The notes: generated from the letters alone by a model not told the origin. Positions 28,050 to 36,670 are shown, counted from the first letter of the stretch. The stretch is DNA of 64,000 nucleotides from Terrabacter tumescens (GCF_014646815.1 NZ_BMNZ01000003.1:248001-312000), one strand, 5' to 3'. Made by a program: numbers and translations.

Positions 28050-29300
28050 TCAGTCGTCGACGGCGCCGACGACGAGGCTGACGGTGGTGGCGGTGCTGCC
28101 CCCGAAGTTGAGCGTGCCGAAGGTGCGGGCACCCTCGACCTGGTAGTCGCCCGCGGTGCCGCTGACCTGCCTGGTGGCGTCGAGGAGCATGCGGATGCCG
28201 CTCGCCCCCACCGGGTGTCCACCGCCGATGAGCCCGCCGCTCGGGTTGATCGGCAGGCGCCCGCCGGGAGCGATCGACCCGTCCTCGACCGCCTTCCAGG
28301 ACTCCCCCGGCCCGGTGAGACCGATGTGGTCGATGGCGAGGTACTCGGTGGGGGTGAAGCAGTCGTGGACCTCGAAGCCGTCGAGGTCCTCGAGGGTGAC
28401 GTGGGCCCGGTCGAAGGCGTCGGTGACGGCCCGGCGCACGTGGGGCAGGACGTAGAGCTCGTCCCGGTCGCGCTCGAGCTTCTGGCGCAGCCCGAGCCCG
28501 ACGGTGCGATGGCCCCAGCCGTCGATGCGGGCGACCGGCCGTCGGCCGGGGTGGTCGCGCAGCCACGCGTCGGAGACGAGCACGACGCCCGCGGCGCCGT
28601 CGGTGACCTGGCTGCAGTCGTAGCGGCGCAGGCGGCCCTCGACGACGGGGTTGAGGGCGTCGTCCGTCGCGTCCGGGCCGGTCAGGTCGGGCAGGTCCCA
28701 GGCGCGGGTCTGGGCGTTGGGGTTGCGTCGGGCGTTGGCGAGGTTGAGCGCGGCGATGGCTCGCAGGTGCGCGTCGTCGAGGCCGTGGCGCCGGTCGTAC
28801 TCGTCGGCGACGACGCTGAAGACGTGGGGCCACATGAAGCGGGCGCCCTCGCCGTCGCGTCCGACCCAGGCGGCGGCGCCCAGGTGCGTTGCGGCCTCGT
28901 CGCCGGGCACGGTCTTCTCCAGCTCGACACCGAGCACGAGGGCGCAGTCGTAGTGGCCCGCGCGCAGGTCGGCCATGGCGGCGAGCAGCGCCACACCGCC
29001 CGACGCGCACGCAGCCTCGTGGCGGCTCGCGGGCAGCCCCCACAGGTCGGGGCGGACCGTCGCCGGCATGGCGCCGAGGTGGCCCTGGCCGGTGAAGAGC
29101 TGCCCGAAAGCGTTGCCGACGTGGACGACCTCGACGGCGGCAGGAGCGGCGCGGGCCGCCTCGAGGGTGCCGTCGACGACCTCGCCGACGAGGTGCGACA
29201 CGTCGCGGCCCTCGCGGGTCAGGTTGCGCGCGAAGTCCGTCTGGAACCCACCGAGCACCCAGACCCCGTCCGGGGAGGTGCTCGGGCTGCCGGCCGTCAT
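28050..29300 (-). CDS. Thiolase-family protein (acetyl-CoA acetyltransferase or lipid-transfer type)
   Basis: The 416-residue thiolase fold has the nucleophilic cysteine in SRHEAACASGGVAL, a second motif EVHDCFTPTEYLA and the C-terminal GGHPVGASGIRML. The His-Asp-Cys-Phe pattern and LGVELEKTVPGDEA are closer to SCP2-type thiolases used in side-chain cleavage than to biosynthetic thiolases. The ATG at 29300 is the first gene of the minus-strand cluster that continues through the dioxygenase, HxlR, ligase and monooxygenase-like genes. It probably performs the CoA-dependent cleavage step. Confidence 0.9.
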   Translation of the reverse strand: MTAGSPSTSPDGVWVLGGFQTDFARNLTREGRDVSHLVGEVVDGTLEAARAAPAAVEVVHVGNAFGQLFTGQGHLGAMPATVRPDLWGLPASRHEAACASGGVALLAAMADLRAGHYDCALVLGVELEKTVPGDEAATHLGAAAWVGRDGEGARFMWPHVFSVVADEYDRRHGLDDAHLRAIAALNLANARRNPNAQTRAWDLPDLTGPDATDDALNPVVEGRLRRYDCSQVTDGAAGVVLVSDAWLRDHPGRRPVARIDGWGHRTVGLGLRQKLERDRDELYVLPHVRRAVTDAFDRAHVTLEDLDGFEVHDCFTPTEYLAIDHIGLTGPGESWKAVEDGSIAPGGRLPINPSGGLIGGGHPVGASGIRMLLDATRQVSGTAGDYQVEGARTFGTLNFGGSTATTVSLVVGAVDD

Positions 29301-29412
29301 GTCCGCCTCCGCTCCCGACGCCGCCGTCGGTGCCCAGCCTGTCCTTCACCGGGCACGGTACTACAGCTGACAGAGTCACTCCTGGGAGCTGGCAGGAGCG
29401 AGGAGGCCGTTC

Positions 29413-30027
29413 TCAGCCCTCGCCGGCGACGAACGCGCGCACCGAGTTGGCGACCATCTGCACGGCGATCGCCGACAGGAGCAGGCCGGCGATCCGGGTC
29501 AGCAGCATCGTGCCGCTCTCGCGCAGCAGGGCGCGCACCCGGCCGGCGAAGCGCAGCACGAGGTAGACCGCGAGCATGGCGGCGACGAGCGCCGCGGCCA
29601 CGGCGGCATACTCCCCCGTGGTGTCCGAGCGCTGCACCGCCAGCATCGTCGCGACGATCGCACCCGGCCCGGCGAGCAACGGCGTGCCGAGGGGCACGAG
29701 CGCGACGTTGACCCCGGCGTCGGCGAGCGCGTCGGACTCCTTGCCCGTCAGCAGCTGGAGGGCGACGAGGAGCAGGAGCAGGCCGCCGGCGCCCTGCAGG
29801 GCCGCGATGGAGATGTGGAGGTAGTCGAGGATGCTGCGGCCGAAGAGCGCGAACATCGCGATGACGAGGACGGCCACGAGCGAGGCACGCCGGGCCGCGA
29901 CGTTGCGCTGGGTCCTGGTCAGCGACGCCGTGAGCGCGAGGAAGATCGGGACGGCCCCGGGCGGGTCGAGGATGACGACGAGGGTGATGAAGGTGCTGAG
30001 GAAGATCGTCGTATCGAAGACGCTCAC
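29413..30027 (-). CDS. MarC-family integral membrane protein
   Basis: The 204-residue protein has about six membrane segments, starting TIFLSTFITLVVILDPPGAVPIFLALTA, the family signature, and including LVAVLVIAMFALFG, LLLLLVALQLL, VPLGTPLLAGPGAIVATML and VAAALVAAMLAVYLVL. The MarC family was once linked to antibiotic resistance, but its function is unsettled. GTG 30027 overlaps the PHP gene stop by 4 bp, so the two are coupled. No further clue to a substrate. Confidence 0.9.
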   Translation of the reverse strand: MSVFDTTIFLSTFITLVVILDPPGAVPIFLALTASLTRTQRNVAARRASLVAVLVIAMFALFGRSILDYLHISIAALQGAGGLLLLLVALQLLTGKESDALADAGVNVALVPLGTPLLAGPGAIVATMLAVQRSDTTGEYAAVAAALVAAMLAVYLVLRFAGRVRALLRESGTMLLTRIAGLLLSAIAVQMVANSVRAFVAGEG

Positions 30028-30914
30028 GGCCTCAGCACCTCGGTGACCCCGCTGGAGGCGGCCTCGATCGCCTCGAGCACCTCGGGCGCCGTGGTGTTCT
30101 CGGCGAGCCGGTTGCGCTTGCCCTCGCCGTGGTAGTCGCTCGACCCCGTGAGCACCAGACCGAGCCGGCCGGCGAGCGCCTGCGCCCGGGCGACCTCCTC
30201 CGGCCCGTGGTCGCGGTGGTAGGCCTCGAGCCCGACGAGCCCCGCGTCGCGCATCCGCTCGACGAGCGCGTCGTCGAGCGCCCCGGATCGCGTCCGGGTG
30301 AAGGGGTGGGCGATGACCGGCACGCCGCCGGCGGCCCGCACCAGCTCGACGGCCCGGACGGGGTCGGGCGCGTAGTGGCCGACGTAGTAGGGCGAGTCGT
30401 CGCCGAGCCACGACCGGAACGCCTCGTCCCGGTGCCGGATCGTGCCGTTCGCGATGAGGGCGTCGGCGATGTGCGGCCGACCGGGCGTCGCCCCTGGGCC
30501 CACCTGGGCGAGCACCTCGTCGTAACCCAGGGGTATGCCGTCCGCCGCCATGAGCGCGACCATGCGTTGGAGTCGGGTGGACCGGGAGTCCCGTGCCCGC
30601 GCGAGCTCCCGCGTGAGCTCGGCGTCGTCGTCGTCGGTGAGGTAGCCGAGCAGGTGGATCGAGGAGTGGCGCCAGGCGCACGAGATCTCGATGCCCCGCA
30701 CCAGCGTGATGCCGTGGGCGGTCGCCGCCTCGGCCGCCTCGGCCCAGCCGGCGACGGTGTCGTGGTCGGTGATGGCCAGCACGTCGACGCCGGCCTCCGC
30801 CGCCGCCGCGACGAGCTCGCTCGGCGTCTCGGTGCCGTCGCTGACGGCCGAGTGGGTGTGCAGGTCGATGACCGGACGCGTGCGCGCCTCGCGCGCGGAA
30901 CCGGTCGTGGTCAC
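30024..30914 (-). CDS. PHP-domain phosphoesterase (TrpH/YciV type)
   Basis: The 296-residue metal-dependent hydrolase starts its fold with VIDLHTHSAVSDG, the HxH metal motif. It continues with ITDHDTVAGWAEA, LVRGIEISC, HLLGYL, IAHPFTR, GLEAYHRDHGPEE and GSSDYHGEGK. This set matches the family that removes phosphate from 3',5'-nucleotides or trims the 5' ends of RNA, rather than histidinol phosphatase. The GTG at 30914 is the last start before the fold. It is divergent from the truncated sigma-factor gene. Confidence 0.9.
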   Translation of the reverse strand: MTTTGSAREARTRPVIDLHTHSAVSDGTETPSELVAAAAEAGVDVLAITDHDTVAGWAEAAEAATAHGITLVRGIEISCAWRHSSIHLLGYLTDDDDAELTRELARARDSRSTRLQRMVALMAADGIPLGYDEVLAQVGPGATPGRPHIADALIANGTIRHRDEAFRSWLGDDSPYYVGHYAPDPVRAVELVRAAGGVPVIAHPFTRTRSGALDDALVERMRDAGLVGLEAYHRDHGPEEVARAQALAGRLGLVLTGSSDYHGEGKRNRLAENTTAPEVLEAIEAASSGVTEVLRP

Positions 30915-31064
30915 GCCCCTCAGCCTAGGGGCCGACGTGCGCGCCGCCGTCGATGCCACCCCGCAGGTCCGCACGAGCCGTGGACCCGTCGTGGTCGCCG
31001 GCTGGCCACCTTTGTCGCACACGGCCCGTAGGTAGGGCATGGACAGTACGGACAGGGGAACGAC

Positions 31065-31520
31065 GTGAGCCGACGCGACGCTGCGCGCGACGCCGACTTC
31101 ACGGCCTTCATGGAGCAGGCCGGACCGTCGCTGCTGCGCACTGCGTGGCTGCTGACGGGCGACCACCACCGGGCGCAGGAGCTGACCCAGGCGTCGCTCG
31201 TCAAGACGTATGCCGCGTGGCCGCGGGTGCGTGAGGGCGAGGCGCTCGCCTACGCCCGACGGGTCCTCGTCAACCACCGCACCGACGTCTGGCGCGCCAC
31301 GCGCCGGGAGGTCGTGACCGACACGCCTCCGGAGATGCCGGCACGCGCGGCCCTTGGCGCCGGCCTGCGCGACGCGGAGGGCACGAGCAACGACCGCGAC
31401 CAGGTCGTCCGCCTGCTGCGCACCCTGCCCGAGCAGCAGCGACGGCCACTGACCGACTCCGGTCCCCTGCAGGTCGGCGTCGCACCCTCCCAGGGAACGA
31501 CATCGCAGTCGGCTGGGTGA
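31065..31520 (+). pseudogene. Truncated SigE-family sigma-70 factor
   Basis: From GTG 31065 the first 100 or so residues are a normal SigE-type region 2: DADFTAFMEQAGPSLLRTAWLLTGD, AQELTQASLVKTYAAWPRV and YARRVLVNHRTDVWRATRRE. After LLRTLPEQQRR, where region 4 should begin, the text becomes PLTDSGPLQVG and stops at residue 151. Region 4 cannot be found in any of the three forward frames before the palindromic repeat at 31573. The gene therefore lacks its -35 recognition domain. It may be a decaying remnant; a 150-residue region-2-only protein could still bind polymerase, but that is speculative. Confidence 0.7.
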
Positions 31521-31572
31521 CCGCGGGCCCGGTGAAGGCAGCCTCGCCCCGCTCTGGCCCGTGCCCCTCTCC

Positions 31573-31642
31573 GCAACACACCGAGCAGCCGCAAGCCTTT
31601 GCGGTTGTAACCGCAGAGGCTGACGCCTGCTCGGTGTGTTGC
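31573..31642 (+). repeat. 70 bp palindromic repeat, left copy
   Basis: The 16 bp arms GCAACACACCGAGCAG (31573-31588) and CTGCTCGGTGTGTTGC (31627-31642) are perfect. Inside lie two small stems (ccgcaa/ttgcgg and tgcggtt/aaccgca). A similar element in the same orientation lies at 32679-32749, on the other side of the AbiEi/DUF559 gene. It falls between two convergent gene ends and may also act as a terminator. Confidence 0.8.
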
Positions 31643-31646
31643 CGGG

Positions 31647-32585
31647 TCAGGCGCTGCGACGATTTCGACGCGCGTCGCGCAGGCGGCGGCCGAGGACCTG
31701 CGGCCGGGACAGCTCGTCCCAGACCACGCGCTCGAAGGGGTAGCCCAGACGGCGCACCCGGTCCTCGCGCCTCTTCTCGAGCCAGACCACCTCGCCGGGG
31801 TCCGCTTCGGGACCGTCCTCCCGGTCGCGCGAGCGCTGGTACTTGAGCTTGCCGTCGAACTCGAGCACGACGCCGTCGACGAGGAAGTCCACCCTGGCGA
31901 CGAAACCGAACTCGTCCGTGATCACGTATTGGCTCTCGTGGGGCAGGCCGGCGTCCTGCAGGATCAGGCGCGTGCGCGACTCGCCGACGGACTCGGCCTT
32001 GGCGTCCATGCGCAGCACCGCATCGAGCGCAGGCTGCCGGCCCTCGTGCGGCGACACCCCGGCCACCTCGTGCAGCAGGTCGTCGAGCCCGACGAGTCCC
32101 CGGTGAAGGGCGGCATCGCCGGCGACCACAGCACAGTCCGGGCCCATCGTCAGAGCCGTCCCGACGACTGCTCGAGCGACGCCGACCACGGCCAGCCCGC
32201 GGACCTGCTCGGTGTGGGCCCCCTCCAGCGGCCGTACGCTGACCCCGCTGCGGTGCACGATCTGCCGGGCATCCCCCAAAAGGTCGATGCGTGCAGGGTC
32301 GTGGCCCCACAGCGGCAGCCCGTGCAGAGCCAGCGCGGCGTGGTGGCTGAGAGCGTCGCCGGGGCGCGTGCGAGCCACCGCCATGGCGGCGAGCCGGAAG
32401 CGCTCGTCGGGACCAGCAGCGAGCATCGCCACCCTGTCGACGTAGGCCGCCCGACGGACGCGAACGACCTGGCCGGCGCGTGCGGCGCTGCGCAGCGCCG
32501 TCGCATCGATGCCTCGCGCCGAGGCCTCGGCGGCCGAGAACGCGCCGTGCTGCTCGTCGACCAGGGCCTGTATCCGTGAGTCCAT
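31647..32585 (-). CDS. AbiEi-like N-terminal domain fused to DUF559 (Vsr-type endonuclease fold)
   Basis: The 312-residue protein begins with a winged-helix-like AbiEi antitoxin-type region (IQALVDEQHGAFSAAEASARGIDATALRSAARAGQVVRVRR and ALSHHAALALHGLPLW). It ends with a DUF559 core (SRTRLILQDAGLP, VDFLVDGVVLEFDGKLKYQ, LEKRREDRVRRLGY, VVWDEL). The E, D and Q/K residues there are arranged as in Vsr/PD-(D/E)XK nucleases. Such fusions are common orphan genes in actinobacteria and no experimental role is known to me. There is no cognate toxin gene beside it. ATG 32585 starts the protein-like part. Copies of a 70 bp palindromic repeat flank the gene on both sides. Confidence 0.85.
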   Translation of the reverse strand: MDSRIQALVDEQHGAFSAAEASARGIDATALRSAARAGQVVRVRRAAYVDRVAMLAAGPDERFRLAAMAVARTRPGDALSHHAALALHGLPLWGHDPARIDLLGDARQIVHRSGVSVRPLEGAHTEQVRGLAVVGVARAVVGTALTMGPDCAVVAGDAALHRGLVGLDDLLHEVAGVSPHEGRQPALDAVLRMDAKAESVGESRTRLILQDAGLPHESQYVITDEFGFVARVDFLVDGVVLEFDGKLKYQRSRDREDGPEADPGEVVWLEKRREDRVRRLGYPFERVVWDELSRPQVLGRRLRDARRNRRSA

Positions 32586-32678
32586 GGGGCGATCGTCGGA
32601 GCGTACGGCCGCCGCCACCACCACCCGCGCCACGCCTGTGGACGAGATGGATGAGGCGACCGAGGATGTGGACGGCCG

Positions 32679-32749
32679 GCAACACACCGAGCAATCACCA
32701 AGTCCGGACGGCTACAACCGCAGAGGTTGGCGAGTGTTCGGTGTGTTGC
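32679..32749 (+). repeat. 71 bp palindromic repeat, right copy
   Basis: Arms GCAACACACCGA (32679-32690) and TCGGTGTGTTGC (32738-32749) are perfect, with further imperfect pairing inside. The core shares aaccgcagagg with the left copy (31573-31642) in the same orientation. It lies between the MaoC stop and the start of the AbiEi/DUF559 gene. Confidence 0.78.
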
Positions 32750-32764
32750 GAGGACGTGGGCGCC

Positions 32765-33313
32765 TCAGGGCCGCTCGGGCGCAGCAGCGTCGCGGCCGGC
32801 CCAGTTCTTGTCCGGCACCGGCACGGGACGGCCGGGCTGCTCGCCGCCGCGCGCCTCGAGGTAGTTCTCCTTAGGCACCATGACCTTGCGCCGGAAGATG
32901 CAGACGACGGTGCCGTCCTGCTTGTAGCCGATCGTCTCGACGTGCACGACCCCGCGGTCGTCCTTGGAGGTCGACTCCCACTTGTCGAGCACCGTCGTCT
33001 CGCCGTAGATCGTGTCGCCGTGGAAGGTCGGCGCGACGTGACGCAGCGACTCGATCTCGAGGTTGGCGATCGCCTTGCCCGACACGTCCGGCACCGACAT
33101 GCCGAGCAGGAGCGAGTAGACGTAGTTGCCGACGACGACGTTCTGCCCGAACTGCGTCGACCCCGCGGCGTAGTGGGTGTCGAGGTGCAGCGGGTGGTGG
33201 TTCATCGTCAGCAGGCAGAAGAGGTGGTCGTCGTACTCCGTGACCGTCTTGCCGGGCCAGTGGCGGTAGACCGCACCGACCTCGAACTCCTCGTAGCTGC
33301 GTCCGAACTGCAT
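32765..33313 (-). CDS. MaoC-family hot-dog dehydratase
   Basis: The 182-residue hot-dog protein probably hydrates or dehydrates an acyl-CoA or related thioester. Family marks are FEVGAVYRHWPGKTVTEYDDHLFCLLTMNHHPLHLD (the catalytic Asp/Asn-His region), FGQNVVVGNYVYSLLLGM, and HVAPTFHGDTIYGETTVLDK. The ATG at 33313 follows GAGGAG. Close relatives act on mesaconyl- or beta-methylmalyl-CoA; the two CitE-like lyases 16 kb away would fit such chemistry, but the link is only suggestive. A hairpin built from two GTATGCC motifs lies 69 bp upstream. Confidence 0.9.
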   Translation of the reverse strand: MQFGRSYEEFEVGAVYRHWPGKTVTEYDDHLFCLLTMNHHPLHLDTHYAAGSTQFGQNVVVGNYVYSLLLGMSVPDVSGKAIANLEIESLRHVAPTFHGDTIYGETTVLDKWESTSKDDRGVVHVETIGYKQDGTVVCIFRRKVMVPKENYLEARGGEQPGRPVPVPDKNWAGRDAAAPERP

Positions 33314-33381
33314 TGCCGCTCCTCGTCGAGTGAACTCACCCGGCCCCGCTGGGACGAGCGGCTCCCAGCCTGCCGGAGCGG

Positions 33382-33409
33382 ACGGCATACGCCCATGGTC
33401 GTATGCCGT
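33382..33409. terminator. Inverted repeat made of two GTATGCC motifs
   Basis: ACGGCATACG (33382-33391) and CGTATGCCGT (33400-33409) are perfect arms around cccatggt. It lies just downstream of the thrE stop and may end that transcript. Confidence 0.5.
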
Positions 33410-33417
33410 GTGCTTGC

Positions 33418-34971
33418 TCACGATGGCCCCTGGCCAGCCGTGTCGTCCGCCACTGCGGGCAGGTCGCTCGTCTCGGAGAGGACGGGTGCGGTGCTGCCCC
33501 TGGCCGTCGGGTCGGGGTCGGCCGGGAGGGTCGCCCCCGCGGCCGGACGCGGACGCACCCCCTGCTGCTTGGCGACGAGCAGGCTGGCGAAGTAGGTGCC
33601 GAGCGAGACACCGGCGGCGAGGCCGAGACCCAGACCGAAGGCCTGGAGCAAGGTCGGAACCCCGACGGCGAAACCGTTGCCGTCGGGGTTGGTGACGAGC
33701 TGCGAGATGCCTTCGTAGGCCATCCGCCCGGGCAGCAGCGGCACGATCGCGGCGGTCGTCACCGCGAGCGCCGAGATGGTGAGGCGGCGCGCGACGAGTC
33801 GAGCCGTGAAACCGATGACGAGCGCGGCGGTCGCCGACGCCGTGACCGCGCCGAGCTCGAGCGTCCGCTCGGCGAGTGCGAGGACGACCCACCCGGCGCC
33901 GCCGGACAGGCCCGCGACCACGACGGCGGTGCCGGTCGCGTACGACATGACGGCGAAGGCGACGGAGATGATGACGGCGCAGACGACCTGCACGACGACG
34001 TTGTCGCTGAGCAGCGTCTGCGAGCTGATCGCGATCGGGTAGTCGAGGCGCTTGCCCAGCGAGAGCACGACGGAGATGCCTACGGCGATGCCGAGCGAGA
34101 GCACGACCACCTCGAAGCCGCGCGCTCCGGCCGTGACGTAGTAGCCCTCGAGGGCGTCCTCCGCGGCGCCGACGACCGAGAGCCCGGACAGCAGCAGGAC
34201 GATGCCGGAGGCCACGACGAGCGAGGGTGAGACGTCGCCGACGAAGGTCAGGCCGGCCGACTGGGCCACGACGACGAGGGTCGCGACGGCGGTCGGGATG
34301 GCCGCGCCGACGCACTGGGCGAAGAAGGCGGCCACGCCGGCGCCGGTGAGCCAGCCGAGGACCCGTCCGACGACGGTCGCGGTGAGGAAGCTGAGCAGGA
34401 TGATGAACGGGCCGCCGCCGACGAGACCCGCCGCGCCGGCGGCGAGTGCGCCCCCGGCGACCGTGACGAGCCAGCGGCGGTAGGGATGCGGCGCCGTGAT
34501 GACCGAGTCGAAGCGCACGCGCGCCTCGTCGACCGGCACCGGGTCCTGGGCGAGCTCGACGATGAGGCCGCGCAGGCGCTCGAGGCGCGTGTAGTCCTGC
34601 ACGCGGAAGCGCACGATGCGCATGACCGTGATCGGGTCGGCGTTCGGGCCCCGGTGGTAGGAGACGGTGACCGAGGTGTAGGTGACGTCGACGTGGACCG
34701 AGCTGAGCCCGTAGGCCTTGGTCAGGGTCAGCACGGTCGCCGTGACGTCCGCGGCCGCCGCGCCCGTGGCGATCATCGCGACACCGGCGCGCATCGCGAG
34801 GTCGATGACGGCCTGCGCCGTGACCGAGTCGACGCCGTCGGGCGTCGTCCAGATCGGGATCTCGTCGGTCGGCGGGCCGCTCGGGCTCAGGGCCCGCCGG
34901 GTGCTGGCCCGCAGCGAGGGCAGGCTCGCGCGGGCGGTGGTCGGCCGGGTGGGTCGGTCGGTGCGGGCCAC
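33418..34971 (-). CDS. thrE: Threonine/serine exporter, ThrE family
   Basis: The 517-residue membrane protein combines the N-terminal DUF1212 part (VIDLAMRAGVAMIATGAAAADVTATVLTLTKAYGL and VTYTSVTVSYHRG) with about ten membrane segments. A C-terminal half resembles DUF3815 (VVCAVIISVAFAVMSY onwards, with PLLPGRMAYEGISQLV). Corynebacterial ThrE exports threonine and serine and has this architecture and size. GTG 34971 begins the coding text. It is divergent from the aminopeptidase gene, with about 145 bp between them. The last 40 residues are Pro/Ala/Thr-rich and cytosolic or disordered. Confidence 0.88.
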   Translation of the reverse strand: MARTDRPTRPTTARASLPSLRASTRRALSPSGPPTDEIPIWTTPDGVDSVTAQAVIDLAMRAGVAMIATGAAAADVTATVLTLTKAYGLSSVHVDVTYTSVTVSYHRGPNADPITVMRIVRFRVQDYTRLERLRGLIVELAQDPVPVDEARVRFDSVITAPHPYRRWLVTVAGGALAAGAAGLVGGGPFIILLSFLTATVVGRVLGWLTGAGVAAFFAQCVGAAIPTAVATLVVVAQSAGLTFVGDVSPSLVVASGIVLLLSGLSVVGAAEDALEGYYVTAGARGFEVVVLSLGIAVGISVVLSLGKRLDYPIAISSQTLLSDNVVVQVVCAVIISVAFAVMSYATGTAVVVAGLSGGAGWVVLALAERTLELGAVTASATAALVIGFTARLVARRLTISALAVTTAAIVPLLPGRMAYEGISQLVTNPDGNGFAVGVPTLLQAFGLGLGLAAGVSLGTYFASLLVAKQQGVRPRPAAGATLPADPDPTARGSTAPVLSETSDLPAVADDTAGQGPS

Positions 34972-35116
34972 CCCACGACCGTATGCCACGACCGGACCGC
35001 CGCGGACACCCCTCCCGGCGTGCCACTCTGCTCCTCTCGCCGTCGCTCCCCCGGTTCTCGTCCAGCACGCCAGAACTCGGTTCGGTGGCACCCCGCCCGC
35101 GTGGCACGATGACGCA

Positions 35117-36670
35117 ATGAGTGAAGAGCAGAAAGCCTCTCCGAGCCGCAAGCCGGCGACGACCGACGAGTTCCGGGCGTTCGTCGCGAGCGGCTGGGCG
35201 CCGCGCAGCACCGAGGTGACCCCTCGGGCCGAGGTCGCCGACCACGCAGCCCGTCGTCGTGACGCCGTCAGCGCCGCCTTCCCCGGCGAGCGCCTGGTCA
35301 TCCCGGCCGGCGGTCTCAAGGTGCGCAGCAACGACTGCGACTACGTCTTCCGCCCGCACAGCGCCTTCGCCCACCTGACGGGCCTCGGCAGCGACCGCGA
35401 GCCCGACGCCGTCCTGGTGCTCGAGCCCCGGCGCGCCACCGACGGCGGCTCCGAGGGGGGCTCCGAGGACGGCCACGAGGCCGTGCTCTACTTCCGTCCT
35501 CTCGCCGACCGCGACACCGAGGAGTTCTTCGGCGACTCGCGCTACGGCGAGTTCTGGGTCGGGGCGCGTCCCACGCTCGCCGACATCGAGTCCGAGCTCG
35601 GCCTCACCGCCCGGCACATCGACGAGTTCGGTGAGGCCGTCGGCAAGGACGCCGGCGAGGTCACGGTCCGGGTCGTGCGCGACGCCGACGCCGAGGTCGC
35701 GGCGCGCGTCGACAAGGCCCGCGACGCCGTGACCGGCACGCAGGAGGCCGCCGAGGCCGAGACCCGCGTCGACCGCCAGCGCGAGGCCGACGAGCAGCTC
35801 GCCGCGTTCCTGTCGACCCTGCGCTTCGTCAAGGACGAGTGGGAGATCGAGCAGATGCGCGACGCCGTCGCTGGCACCCACCTGGGCTTCGACGCCGTCA
35901 TCGCCGACCTCCCCGAGGCGGTCCGCCGCGGCCGCGGCGAGCGCTGGGTCGAGGGCGTCTTCGGCCTGCACGCCCGCCACCACGGCAACGGCGTCGGCTA
36001 CGACTCGATCTGCGCGAGCGGCGACCACGCCAACACGCTCCACTGGATCAAGAACACCGGTGACATCAAGGACGGCGACCTGCTGCTCCTCGACGCCGGT
36101 GTCGAGGTCGACTCCCTCTTCACCGCCGACATCACCCGGACCCTGCCGGTGAGCGGCACCTTCAGCGACGCGCAGCGCAAGATCTACGACGCCGTGTACG
36201 CCGCGCAGGAGGCGGGCATCGCCGCCTGCCGGCCCGGCAACAAGTTCAGCGACGTCCACAAGGCCGCCATCCGCGTCATCGCCGAGCACCTGCACGAGTG
36301 GGGCCTGCTGCCCGAGGGCGTCGACGTCGAGGGCACCCTCGACGCCGACCACGGGCAGTACCACCGCCGCTGGATGGTGCACGGCACGAGCCACCACCTC
36401 GGCATCGACGTCCACGACTGCGCGCTCGCCACCCGCGAGCAGTACTCCGACGCCGAGCTCAAGCCGGGCATGGTCATCACCGTCGAGCCGGGGCTCTACT
36501 TCAAGGCCGACGACGAGCTCGTCCCGGCCGAGCTCCGCGGCAACGGCGTGCGCATCGAGGACGACGTCCTCATCACCGAGGACGGCTGCGAGAACCTCTC
36601 GGCCGCGATGCCGCGCAGCTCCACCGAGGTGGAGCAGTGGATCGCCGGCATCTGGGGCGCCCGCGCCTGA
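35117..36670 (+). CDS. pepP: Xaa-Pro aminopeptidase (aminopeptidase P family)
   Basis: This 517-residue metallopeptidase releases N-terminal residues next to proline. An N-terminal non-catalytic domain (FRPHSAFAHLTGLGSDREPDAVLVLEP) precedes the pita-bread fold. Metal ligands are visible: two Asp in LLLDAGVEVDSLFTADITRT, His in VHGTSHHLGIDVHD, Glu in ITVEPGLYF and Glu in GVRIEDDVLIT. The length suits the bacterial AMPP1-type with N-domain. ATG 35117 (MSEEQKASPS) is the first start of the coding text. A strong hairpin follows the stop. Confidence 0.94.
   Translation: MSEEQKASPSRKPATTDEFRAFVASGWAPRSTEVTPRAEVADHAARRRDAVSAAFPGERLVIPAGGLKVRSNDCDYVFRPHSAFAHLTGLGSDREPDAVLVLEPRRATDGGSEGGSEDGHEAVLYFRPLADRDTEEFFGDSRYGEFWVGARPTLADIESELGLTARHIDEFGEAVGKDAGEVTVRVVRDADAEVAARVDKARDAVTGTQEAAEAETRVDRQREADEQLAAFLSTLRFVKDEWEIEQMRDAVAGTHLGFDAVIADLPEAVRRGRGERWVEGVFGLHARHHGNGVGYDSICASGDHANTLHWIKNTGDIKDGDLLLLDAGVEVDSLFTADITRTLPVSGTFSDAQRKIYDAVYAAQEAGIAACRPGNKFSDVHKAAIRVIAEHLHEWGLLPEGVDVEGTLDADHGQYHRRWMVHGTSHHLGIDVHDCALATREQYSDAELKPGMVITVEPGLYFKADDELVPAELRGNGVRIEDDVLITEDGCENLSAAMPRSSTEVEQWIAGIWGARA

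Noticed and set aside
26358-29711. 1117-codon plus-strand frame opposite the dioxygenase and thiolase genes
   Set aside because: Antisense shadow; the minus-strand proteins have complete iron-ligand and thiolase motifs.
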